Shown: positions 1-6,122 of the stretch, piece by piece
How positions within the stretch are numbered: position 1 is the stretch's first letter
Layout of the letters: each line of letters opens with the position of its first letter
DNA from: Nitrosomonadales bacterium
Lineage (GTDB): Bacteria > Pseudomonadota > Gammaproteobacteria > Burkholderiales > Nitrosomonadaceae
DNA length: 10,999 nt
Assembly (NCBI GenBank): GCA_004525885.1
Contig: SPBV01000039.1
Coordinates: 1-10,999, forward strand
Direction of reading: 5' to 3'
Notes under the pieces: model-generated
Seen by the model: the letters and a program-made list of their open reading frames with translations, nothing else
Database searches by the model: none
Told to the model about the DNA's origin: nothing
Made by a program: the position numbers and the translations under genes

Positions 1-54
1 CCTACGCATCAGTCAATTTTCTCTTTCTAATTTGCTATATCTAGTTTTCCATGA

Positions 55-83
55 TTGACCCAATATCTATTCGCAGGTACCAT
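55..83 (+). promoter_or_regulatory. Candidate sigma-70 promoter for tpiA-secG
   Basis: TTGACC at 55-60 matches the -35 consensus at five of six bases. After a 17-nt spacer, TACCAT at 78-83 matches the -10 consensus at four of six. Transcription would start near position 90, giving a leader of about 20 nt that carries the GAGGAAG ribosome site at 95-101. Geometry and position are good, but the -10 is imperfect and the call rests on pattern alone. Nothing else is recognisable in positions 1-54; no gene end could be identified there. Confidence 0.4.
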
Positions 84-108
84 TCTAGGTTTTTGAGGAA
101 GAACAGCT

Positions 109-864
109 ATGCGCATGAAGCTAGTTGCGGGCAACTGGACAATGCATGGCGAGATTGAGCAAAATCGAGAGCTGCTGAACATGATTGTTTCAGGGACAAC
201 GGGGATGGAGAGGGCGACCTGTGCAGTATGTGTGCCTTATCCGTATTTATCTCAAGCACAGTCATTGTTAAAAAACACCCATATTTCTTGGGGCGCTCAA
301 AATATTAGTCAGCATGATAAGGGGGCTTACACTGGCGAGGTCTCAGCAATTATGCTGAATGATTTTTGTTGCCGTTATGTGATTGTTGGGCACTCGGAGC
401 GACGTACTTTATACAGTGAAGATAGTCGCACGGTTGCCCTGAAGTTTAAGGCTGCACTTGATGCTGGCTTAGTACCTATTTTGTGTGTTGGGGAAACCCT
501 GAATCAGCGCGAAGCTGGCTTTACGGAGCAAGTAGTAGGGGAGCAATTAGATGCGGTGATTGGGCTGGTGGGCGTAGATGCGTTGGCTAGTTCGGTACTA
601 GCTTATGAGCCAATATGGGCGATTGGGACTGGTAAAACTGCCACACCTCAGCAAGCCCAGGGTGTACATGTTTTTATACGCAATAGGGTTGCAAGTCACA
701 ATGTCAGGATCGCTGCTGAATTACGAATTATTTATGGAGGTAGCGTAAAGGCAAGTAATGCTGCGGAATTATTTGCAATGTTAGATATTGATGGGGGATT
801 GATCGGAGGCGCTTCATTAATTGCAGACGAATTTATTTCCATTTTTCTTGCTGCACAGAATTGA
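109..864 (+). CDS. tpiA: Triosephosphate isomerase with the catalytic lysine replaced by threonine
   Basis: Cytoplasmic TIM-barrel enzyme that interconverts dihydroxyacetone phosphate and glyceraldehyde 3-phosphate in glycolysis, gluconeogenesis and, where present, the Calvin cycle. The 251-residue length is normal. Visible landmarks are the GNW motif (8-10), catalytic His95 in VGHSERR, Glu97, Cys126 in ILCVGE, catalytic base Glu167 in AYEPIWAIGTGKTAT with its mobile phosphate-gripping loop, YGGSV (209-213) and the C-terminal DGGLIGGASL phosphate-binding stretch. The ATG at 109 is chosen because GAGGAAG at 95-101 lies 7 nt upstream; the ATG at 115 would be too far away. The oddity is residue 11: the family motif GNWKMxG reads GNWTMHG here, so the near-invariant substrate-binding lysine is Thr (codon ACA, 139-141). 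All other active-site residues remain. The family assignment is certain; whether the protein is active is doubtful. secG follows after 17 nt, probably co-transcribed. Confidence 0.96.
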   Translation: MRMKLVAGNWTMHGEIEQNRELLNMIVSGTTGMERATCAVCVPYPYLSQAQSLLKNTHISWGAQNISQHDKGAYTGEVSAIMLNDFCCRYVIVGHSERRTLYSEDSRTVALKFKAALDAGLVPILCVGETLNQREAGFTEQVVGEQLDAVIGLVGVDALASSVLAYEPIWAIGTGKTATPQQAQGVHVFIRNRVASHNVRIAAELRIIYGGSVKASNAAELFAMLDIDGGLIGGASLIADEFISIFLAAQN

Positions 865-870
865 TTATTT

Positions 871-875
871 TGGAG
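871..875 (+). promoter_or_regulatory. Ribosome binding site fixing the TTG start of secG
   Basis: TGGAG lies 6 nt before the TTG at 882. No ATG or GTG in frame lies close enough to replace it without deleting the first membrane segment, so the site supports TTG as the start codon. Confidence 0.6.
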
Positions 876-881
876 TAAAAA

Positions 882-1244
882 TTGGAAACATTCATTTGGG
901 TTGTAAATGTCGCATCAGCTGTTAGTGTGGTTGTATTAGTTCTACTTCAACATGGTAAGGGGGCTGATATGGGTGCGGCTTTTGGTAGTGGTTCGTCTGG
1001 AAGCTTGTTTGGCGCAAGTGGCTCTGCAAACTTCCTAAGTAGAACTACAGGTGTTCTCGCAGCAGTATTTTTTATTTCCACACTTGGACTAACATACCTT
1101 TCAAATAATAGAACAGAGAGTAAGGGTGTTATTGAGAATATAATACCAGTTCAGTCTTCAGTTCCGGCAGAGGCACCACCTGCTATTTCACCTCAAATTC
1201 CTGCAAACAATGGAGCTTCAAAGGCAGGAGAAATACCACAATAA
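882..1244 (+). CDS. secG: Preprotein translocase subunit SecG
   Basis: Small inner-membrane partner of SecY and SecE that assists SecA-driven export of unfolded proteins. The 120-residue product has two hydrophobic segments (about residues 3-22 and 53-73) flanking the family's conserved cytoplasmic stretch: LLQHGKGADMGAAFGSG (21-37), then SLFGASGSANFLSRTT (41-56). The C-terminal 45 residues form a low-complexity Pro/Ala/Ser-rich tail, as is common in proteobacterial SecG. Translation starts at TTG, supported by the ribosome site just upstream and by alignment of the first membrane segment. The gene lies 17 nt after tpiA, a pairing that is common in proteobacteria and likely reflects one transcript. 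Confidence 0.95.
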   Translation: METFIWVVNVASAVSVVVLVLLQHGKGADMGAAFGSGSSGSLFGASGSANFLSRTTGVLAAVFFISTLGLTYLSNNRTESKGVIENIIPVQSSVPAEAPPAISPQIPANNGASKAGEIPQ

Positions 1245-1246
1245 TT

Positions 1247-1268
1247 TAGATTGATAGGATCTAATCTA
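1247..1268 (+). repeat. Small inverted repeat just after secG
   Basis: TAGATT at 1247-1252 is complementary to AATCTA at 1263-1268 across a 10-nt loop; an alternative 5-bp pairing (1247-1251 with 1259-1263) has a 7-nt loop. Only three T residues follow and the stem is AT-rich, so it could at best be a weak end to the tpiA-secG transcript. It may be chance. Confidence 0.25.
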
Positions 1269-1281
1269 TTTGTTAAGACCA

Positions 1282-1290
1282 TGTTATAAA
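1282..1290 (+). promoter_or_regulatory. Candidate extended -10 promoter for the leucine tRNA
   Basis: TGTTATAAA at 1282-1290 combines the TG of an extended -10 element with TATAAA, five of six bases of the -10 consensus. A start near 1297 would leave about 30 nt of 5' leader for RNase P to remove. No good -35 hexamer stands at the right distance (TTGATA at 1251 is too far upstream), which fits an extended -10 promoter but also weakens the case. Confidence 0.35.
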
Positions 1291-1327
1291 GAAGAGTAAT
1301 CTTTTTACTCGGATCTCAAGTTAAGCT

Positions 1328-1412
1328 GCCGACGTGGTGAAATTGGTATACACGCCGTCTTGAGGGGGCGGTAGCGAAAGCTGTGCGAGTTCGAGTCTCG
1401 CCGTCGGCACCA
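1328..1412 (+). tRNA. tRNA-Leu, anticodon GAG, CCA end encoded
   Basis: A full class II cloverleaf can be folded. The acceptor arm pairs GCCGACG (1328-1334) with CGTCGGC (1402-1408), followed by discriminator A and an encoded CCA (1410-1412). The anticodon stem is 5 bp (CCGTC with GGCGG, one G-U pair), and loop TTGAGGG carries GAG at 1362-1364, which reads leucine codons CUC and CUU. The long variable arm (1372-1384) has an AGC/GCT stem closed by a GAAA tetraloop, as expected for leucine tRNAs. The T arm pairs GCGAG with CTCGC around TTCGAGT. It sits between secG and nuoA, a placement I associate with betaproteobacteria. Confidence 0.97.
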
Positions 1413-1491
1413 ATTTAAAGGATGCACTCCGTAAGGAATAAATGTAAATTACGTATATGCGATTTTCTTTCCTTCAATTTTGGTTGCAAAG

Positions 1492-1848
1492 ATGCTAGAA
1501 AATTATTTTTCAATTCTCATATTTATATTTGTCGGTCTTGCTGTAGGTGTGGTACCAATGGCGCTTGGCTGGCTGCTTGCCCCTAATCGTCCTGATAGTG
1601 AGAAGCTCTCACCATACGAGTGTGGTTTTGAAGCTTTTGAGGATGCACGTATGAAGTTCGACGTGCGTTATTATTTGGTTGCTATTCTGTTCATTCTTTT
1701 TGATTTAGAAATTGCGTTTTTATTTCCTTGGGCAGTGGTGCTGAACGAGATTGGAATGTTTGGTTTTGTTGCAATGATGATATTTCTTGGTATTCTCACC
1801 ATTGGTTTTATATACGAATGGATGAAGGGAGCATTAGAATGGGACTAA
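1492..1848 (+). CDS. nuoA: NADH-quinone oxidoreductase subunit A
   Basis: Membrane subunit of complex I (homologue of mitochondrial ND3), located next to NuoH, where the loop between helices 1 and 2 contributes to the quinone-site region. The 118-residue product has three hydrophobic segments (about 6-29, 61-82 and 88-109). Between the first two lies the family signature SPYECGFEAFEDARMKFDVRYY (40-61), including Cys44, which corresponds to the redox-switch loop cysteine of ND3. Acidic Asp71 and Glu73 in LFDLEIAF match conserved NuoA membrane acids. I place the start at ATG 1492 because the protein then begins MLENYF like its relatives; an in-frame TTG at 1480 would add four residues. Neither start has a strong ribosome site. 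First gene of the nuo operon; nuoB follows after 4 nt. Confidence 0.95.
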   Translation: MLENYFSILIFIFVGLAVGVVPMALGWLLAPNRPDSEKLSPYECGFEAFEDARMKFDVRYYLVAILFILFDLEIAFLFPWAVVLNEIGMFGFVAMMIFLGILTIGFIYEWMKGALEWD

Positions 1849-1852
1849 TGGC

Positions 1853-2329
1853 ATGAGTATTGAAGGTGTACTAGAAAAAGGTTTTGTTACCACCGCTCTA
1901 GACAATGTTATTAATTGGGGTCGGACCGGGTCTATGTGGCCGATGACATTTGGACTTGCTTGCTGCGCAGTAGAAATGATGCAGGCTGGTGCATCACGCT
2001 ATGACTTAGATCGTTTTGGCGTTGTGTTTCGTCCAAGTCCGCGTCAATCTGATGTTATGATAGTTGCCGGCACCTTGTGCAACAAAATGGCGCCCGCATT
2101 GCGCAAGGTTTATGATCAAATGGCAGAACCGAGATGGGTAATTTCTATGGGATCTTGTGCTAATGGAGGTGGCTATTATCACTATTCCTACTCGGTAGTA
2201 CGTGGTTGTGACCGCATTGTGCCAGTGGACATCTACGTACCAGGTTGCCCACCTACAGCAGAAGCCCTGCTCTATGGGATAATTCAGCTGCAAAATAAAA
2301 TTAAACGTACCAACACCATCGCTCGCTGA
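1853..2329 (+). CDS. nuoB: NADH-quinone oxidoreductase subunit B, N2 cluster carrier
   Basis: Peripheral-arm subunit (homologue of PSST/NDUFS7) that holds the terminal [4Fe-4S] cluster N2, from which electrons pass to quinone. The 158-residue protein shows the tandem-cysteine motif FGLACCAVEMM with Cys37 and Cys38, then Cys102 in SMGSCANGGGYY and Cys132 in VPGCPPTAEAL. These are the four N2 ligands. The segment RYDLDRFGVVFRPSPRQSD (49-67) is the conserved quinone-facing region. Length and motif order are typical and nothing is missing. GGGA at 1841-1844, inside the end of nuoA, is a weak ribosome site 8 nt before the ATG, so translation may be coupled to nuoA. Confidence 0.97.
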   Translation: MSIEGVLEKGFVTTALDNVINWGRTGSMWPMTFGLACCAVEMMQAGASRYDLDRFGVVFRPSPRQSDVMIVAGTLCNKMAPALRKVYDQMAEPRWVISMGSCANGGGYYHYSYSVVRGCDRIVPVDIYVPGCPPTAEALLYGIIQLQNKIKRTNTIAR

Positions 2330-2338
2330 GGCAACATT

Positions 2339-2956
2339 ATGTCGTTCTCTCGCCTGGAAACACTCTCCCTTTGCTTGAAAAATATACTTGCCAATAAGCT
2401 TGTAAGTATAAATGAGCGATTGGGTGAATTGACCATTGAGGTCGATTCAAATAAATTGTTGTGGGTAATGGAAACCCTACGTGATAATGCTGAACTGGGA
2501 TTTGAAATTCTCATTGATCTGTGTGGCGTTGACTATTTGTCCTATGGTGTTGAATCAAATGCTGAAAGTGAACGTAAGGGCAATCGATTTGCGGTTGTTT
2601 ATCATTTGCTTTCTATTAAACATAACTATAGGTTACGGGTTAGGACATACGCCACTAATGACGAATTTCCTGTGCTGGATTCAGTTATTGAAATATGGCC
2701 AGTTGCAAACTGGTTTGAGCGCGAGGCATTTGATCTTTATGGTGTTATTTTTACTGGGCATCCAGATTTGCGGCGCATTCTTACAGATTATGGTTTTATA
2801 GGCAATCCATTCCGCAAGGATTTTCCTTTAACTGGAAACGTAGAGATGCGCTATGACCCAGACCAACAAAGGGTCATTTATCAGCCAGTCAGTATTGAGC
2901 CACGTGAGATTACGCCGCGTGTAATCCGTGAAGAACATTATGGAGATAACAAATGA
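2339..2956 (+). CDS. nuoC: NADH-quinone oxidoreductase subunit C (30-kDa subunit)
   Basis: Peripheral-arm structural subunit of complex I that packs against NuoD and carries no cofactor. The 205-residue product has the 30-kDa-subunit signature at about residues 127-165: EREAFDLYGVIFTGHPDLRR, then ILTDYGF and RKDFPLTG. The N-terminal half is more variable, as usual. The gene is separate from nuoD, unlike the fused nuoCD of E. coli and its relatives, which fits a betaproteobacterium. The start at 2339 is supported by GAGG at 2328-2331, 7 nt upstream and overlapping the nuoB stop, suggesting coupled translation. Confidence 0.97.
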   Translation: MSFSRLETLSLCLKNILANKLVSINERLGELTIEVDSNKLLWVMETLRDNAELGFEILIDLCGVDYLSYGVESNAESERKGNRFAVVYHLLSIKHNYRLRVRTYATNDEFPVLDSVIEIWPVANWFEREAFDLYGVIFTGHPDLRRILTDYGFIGNPFRKDFPLTGNVEMRYDPDQQRVIYQPVSIEPREITPRVIREEHYGDNK

Positions 2957-2983
2957 GTTTGTTGTTCTTGAGATTACTAAAGC

Positions 2984-4237
2984 ATGGCTGAGATACGTAA
3001 CTACACTATGAATTTTGGACCACAGCACCCAGCGGCGCATGGGGTGTTGCGTCTAGTGCTGGAACTAGATGGTGAAGTAGTACAACGTGCTGACCCCCAT
3101 ATTGGGTTGCTACATCGCGCCACTGAGAAATTGGCTGAAAATAAGCCATATATCCAGTCGGTCCCTTACATGGATCGGTTAGATTACGTTTCAATGATGG
3201 TAAACGAACATGCCTACGTAATGGCTATCGAGAAATTACTTCAGCTTGAAGTTCCGTTACGTGCACAATACATTCGAGTGATGTTTGATGAGATTACTCG
3301 CATACTCAATCATCTTTTATGGTTAGGGGCGCATGCATTAGATGTCGGTGCAATGACAGTTTTTCTCTATGCTTTCCGCGAGCGTGAGGACCTTATGGAC
3401 TGTTATGAAGCGGTTTCTGGGGCAAGGATGCATGCGGCTTATTATCGTCCTGGTGGGGTTTATCGAGATTTACCGGATTCAATGCCAAAATACCATCCAT
3501 CTAAAATTCACAATGAAGAAAGGACCAAATCACTAAACGAGAATCGCCAAGGTTCATTGTTAGATTTTATTGAGGACTTTACTGCCCGTTTCCCTACATT
3601 TGTAGACGAATATGAAACCTTACTTACAGACAATCGTATTTGGAAACAGCGTTTGGTTGGTATTGGCGTTGTTTCGCCTGATCGGGCCATGGCACTTGGA
3701 TTTACAGGGCCTATGTTACGTGGCTCTGGTGTAGAATGGGATTTGCGTAAGAAACAGCCATACGAAGTTTATGATCAGTTTGATTTTGATATACCAGTAG
3801 GCGTCAATGGTGATTGCTATGATCGTTACTTAGTACGTATAGAGGAATTCCGTCAATCCAACCGCATTATTAAACAGTGTGTTAAGTGGCTGCGCAATAA
3901 TCCCGGTCCGGTAATAACTAGCAACCACAAAATTGCACCGCCTTCTCGTATTGAAATGAAACAGAATATGGAAGAATTAATTCACCATTTCAAGCTTTTT
4001 ACTGAAGGTTTTCATGTGCCACCGGGTGAAGCCTATGCCGCAGTTGAGCATCCTAAGGGGGAGTTTGGAATTTATCTTATATCAGATGGTGCAAATATGC
4101 CATACCGTTTAAAGATACGTGCTCCAGGCTTTCCTCATTTGGCAGCATTAGATGAAATGTCGCGTGGGCATATGATTGCAGACGTTGTGGCTATCATTGG
4201 TACACAAGACATCGTGTTTGGTGAAATAGATAGATAG
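2984..4237 (+). CDS. nuoD: NADH-quinone oxidoreductase subunit D (49-kDa subunit)
   Basis: Peripheral-arm subunit (homologue of NDUFS2, related to the large subunit of NiFe hydrogenases) that forms the quinone-reduction pocket with NuoB. The 417-residue protein opens with NFGPQHPAAHGVLRLVLELDG (10-30); the HPAAHG histidines and Tyr68 in RLDYVS match the residues known to contact the quinone head group. PHIGLLHRATEKLAE (38-52) is the next signature. The C-terminal part has EGFHVPPGEAYAAVEHPKGE and PGFPHLAAL, and the chain ends FGEIDR as complex I members do. The hydrogenase NiFe cysteines are absent, as expected. The ribosome site is weak (TTGAGA at 2968-2973). The gene follows nuoC by 27 nt. 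Confidence 0.98.
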   Translation: MAEIRNYTMNFGPQHPAAHGVLRLVLELDGEVVQRADPHIGLLHRATEKLAENKPYIQSVPYMDRLDYVSMMVNEHAYVMAIEKLLQLEVPLRAQYIRVMFDEITRILNHLLWLGAHALDVGAMTVFLYAFREREDLMDCYEAVSGARMHAAYYRPGGVYRDLPDSMPKYHPSKIHNEERTKSLNENRQGSLLDFIEDFTARFPTFVDEYETLLTDNRIWKQRLVGIGVVSPDRAMALGFTGPMLRGSGVEWDLRKKQPYEVYDQFDFDIPVGVNGDCYDRYLVRIEEFRQSNRIIKQCVKWLRNNPGPVITSNHKIAPPSRIEMKQNMEELIHHFKLFTEGFHVPPGEAYAAVEHPKGEFGIYLISDGANMPYRLKIRAPGFPHLAALDEMSRGHMIADVVAIIGTQDIVFGEIDR

Positions 4238-4258
4238 TAATATAGATATAGGTTACTA
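4235..4258 (+). repeat. Inverted repeat spanning the nuoD stop codon
   Basis: TAGTAA at 4235-4240, which includes the nuoD stop, is complementary to TTACTA at 4253-4258 across a 12-nt loop. The stem is only 6 bp, AT-rich and lacks a T-run, so it is not a terminator. It could form a weak hairpin in the message just before nuoE, or be chance. Confidence 0.25.
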
Positions 4259-4264
4259 ATTGAA

Positions 4265-4741
4265 ATGTTAAGCGCTCAAGCACTTAAAAAAATCGATTGT
4301 GAGATTGAAAAGTATCCTGTCGATCAGAAACAATCTGCAGTGATGTCAGCGCTTGCTATTGCTCAGGATGAGAAGGGTTGGCTGGCTCACGAAACTATGA
4401 ATTTTATTGCGGAATATTTAGGAATGCCTCCAATCGCTGTGTATGAAGTAGCAACTTTTTATAATATGTATAACTTACAACCCTTAGGAAAATACAAACT
4501 CACTATTTGTACTAATTTACCCTGTGGCTTGTCTGGTGGGTCCGATGCAGCTGCCCATTTAAAACGAAAACTAGGTATTGATTTCAATCAAACTACAGCA
4601 GATGAAAAGTTTACCCTTAAAGAGGGAGAATGTATGGGCGCATGTGGGGATGCGCCAGTCTTGTTGGTCAATAATAAACGTATGTGTAGCTTTATGTCTA
4701 ATGAAAAGATTGATCAGTTACTTGAAGAGCTGAACAAATGA
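4265..4741 (+). CDS. nuoE: NADH-quinone oxidoreductase subunit E (24-kDa subunit)
   Basis: Part of the NADH dehydrogenase module (homologue of NDUFV2), carrying the off-path [2Fe-2S] cluster N1a in a thioredoxin-like fold. The 158-residue product has an N-terminal helical region with GMPPIAVYEVATFYNMY (53-69), then the four cluster cysteines: Cys82 and Cys87 in ICTNLPCGLSGG, and Cys123 and Cys127 in GECMGACGDAP. Length is normal for a free-standing NuoE. The ribosome site is poor (AGG at 4250-4252, about 12 nt upstream). Its stop codon overlaps the start of nuoF in an ATGA arrangement, so the two partner subunits of this module are probably translated in a coupled way. Confidence 0.97.
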   Translation: MLSAQALKKIDCEIEKYPVDQKQSAVMSALAIAQDEKGWLAHETMNFIAEYLGMPPIAVYEVATFYNMYNLQPLGKYKLTICTNLPCGLSGGSDAAAHLKRKLGIDFNQTTADEKFTLKEGECMGACGDAPVLLVNNKRMCSFMSNEKIDQLLEELNK

Positions 4742-6030
4742 CCCAGCTAACTCATATACTGCCACCTGGAATATTGCTTTCCGGAGTGAACCCGTCTGAT
4801 CCAGATAACTGGCGGGTTGGACATTACGAACAACGAGAAGGTTATGATGCACTAAGAAAGATTCTTGCCGAGAAGATCTCACAAGATAAAATTATTGAGG
4901 AAGTTAAGAAGTCAGCATTACGTGGACGGGGTGGAGCGGGTTTTCCAACAGGATTGAAATGGAGCTTCATGCCCAAACAGTATGAAGGAGATAAGTACCT
5001 AGTATGCAATTCAGACGAAGGTGAGCCAGGTACTTTTAAGGATCGTGACATCATGCGTCATAATCCTCATATCCTAATAGAGGGAATGCTCATTGCTGCT
5101 TACGCAATGGGCATTAAGACTGGTTACAATTATATTCATGGTGAAATCTGGGATACGTACGAGCGCATGGAAGAGGCGGTAGATGAAGCACGTACTGCAG
5201 GTTTATTGGGTGAGAATATATTGGGCTCCGGATTCAGTTTTAATCTTTACAATCATCATGGTTACGGAGCCTATATTTGTGGTGAAGAGACGGCATTACT
5301 AGAGTCACTTGAGGGCAAGAAAGGGCAGCCACGTTTCAAGCCTCCATTTCCAGCAAGTTTTGGGCTTTATGGTAAACCAACTACCATCAATAATACCGAG
5401 ACGTTTGCTGCGGTACCTTGGATTATCCGGAATGGTGGAGAGGAATATCTAAAGATTGGCAAGCCCAACAATGGTGGAACTAAGATCTTCTCGGTATCTG
5501 GCCATGTTAACAAGCCAGGAAATTACGAAATTCCAATGGGGACGCCATTTGTAAAGCTACTGGAAATGGCAGGTGGCATGCGTGGTGGCAGAAAATTGAA
5601 AGGGTGCATTCCTGGCGGATCATCTATGCCGGTTCTGCCCGGTGATATTATGATGCAGACTGACATGGATTTCGACTCAATTGCTAAGGCTGGCTCCATG
5701 TTAGGTTCAGGTGCGGTTATTATTATGGATGACACCACCTGTATGGTAAAAGCACTAGAACGGCTTGCATATTTTTATTTTGAAGAGTCCTGTGGTCAAT
5801 GCACGCCGTGTCGCGAGGGTACTGGCTGGCTTTATCGTGTGATACATAGAATTGAGACTGGCAAGGGGCAAATTGAAGATTTGGACCTTCTTAACAATGT
5901 TGCTGACAATATTCAGGGGCGTACAATTTGCGCATTGGGTGATGCTGCGGCAATGCCAGTGCGTGCCATGATAGAACATTTTCGTGACGAGTTTGAGTAT
6001 CATATTGAACACAAAAAATGCATGGTGTAG
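4738..6030 (+). CDS. nuoF: NADH-quinone oxidoreductase subunit F, NADH and FMN binding
   Basis: Catalytic 51-kDa subunit (homologue of NDUFV1) that binds NADH and FMN, takes the hydride and passes electrons to [4Fe-4S] cluster N3. Within its 430 residues, RGRGGAGFPTGLKW (62-75) is the glycine-rich FMN/NADH site, and NSDEGEPGTFKDRD (91-104) and GAYICGEETALLESLEG (177-193) are further nucleotide-site signatures. N3 ligands are Cys352, Cys355 and Cys358 in ESCGQCTPCREG, plus Cys398 in TICALGDA. GAAGAG at 4724-4729 is an adequate ribosome site inside the end of nuoE. No abnormal feature is seen. An unusually long spacer of 92 nt separates it from nuoG. Confidence 0.98.
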   Translation: MTQLTHILPPGILLSGVNPSDPDNWRVGHYEQREGYDALRKILAEKISQDKIIEEVKKSALRGRGGAGFPTGLKWSFMPKQYEGDKYLVCNSDEGEPGTFKDRDIMRHNPHILIEGMLIAAYAMGIKTGYNYIHGEIWDTYERMEEAVDEARTAGLLGENILGSGFSFNLYNHHGYGAYICGEETALLESLEGKKGQPRFKPPFPASFGLYGKPTTINNTETFAAVPWIIRNGGEEYLKIGKPNNGGTKIFSVSGHVNKPGNYEIPMGTPFVKLLEMAGGMRGGRKLKGCIPGGSSMPVLPGDIMMQTDMDFDSIAKAGSMLGSGAVIIMDDTTCMVKALERLAYFYFEESCGQCTPCREGTGWLYRVIHRIETGKGQIEDLDLLNNVADNIQGRTICALGDAAAMPVRAMIEHFRDEFEYHIEHKKCMV

Positions 6031-6122
6031 TTCGTATGCTTTTTAATAAAATTTGAAAAGAGTCAAGCTCGTTACTATCTATTGTCAGTAGTTACGCAAT
6101 GCTAATCTAAAAATTCTGCCTA
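6031..6122 (+). other. Long spacer between nuoF and nuoG
   Basis: This is the widest gap inside the nuo cluster; the others are 47 nt or less. It has no convincing open frame and no stem with a T-run. TTGTCA at 6082-6087 resembles a -35 hexamer and TCTAAA at 6106-6111 is a poor -10 at 18-nt spacing, so an internal promoter is possible but unconvincing. No Shine-Dalgarno-like sequence precedes nuoG. Confidence 0.4.

Noticed and set aside
1294..1310. 6-bp hairpin (GAGTAA / TTACTC) before the tRNA considered as a rho-independent terminator
   Set aside because: The stem is AT-rich and no T-run follows it; the T residues are in the loop. It would also sit in the leader of the tRNA transcript.
1413..1491. 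Promoter for the nuo operon between the tRNA and nuoA
   Set aside because: Searched by eye; AT-rich stretches such as TATATG are present but no -35/-10 pair with acceptable spacing stands out.
2006..2293. Open frame of 95 codons on the minus strand inside nuoB
   Set aside because: It lies wholly antisense to the conserved nuoB coding sequence, including two of the N2 cysteines, shows no recognisable domain and has no independent ribosome site. It is a shadow of the real gene, as are the other antisense frames under nuoC, D, F, G, H and I.
2481..2801. Plus-strand alternative frame of 106 codons inside nuoC
   Set aside because: It overlaps the nuoC signature region in another frame and has no family resemblance; chance open frame.
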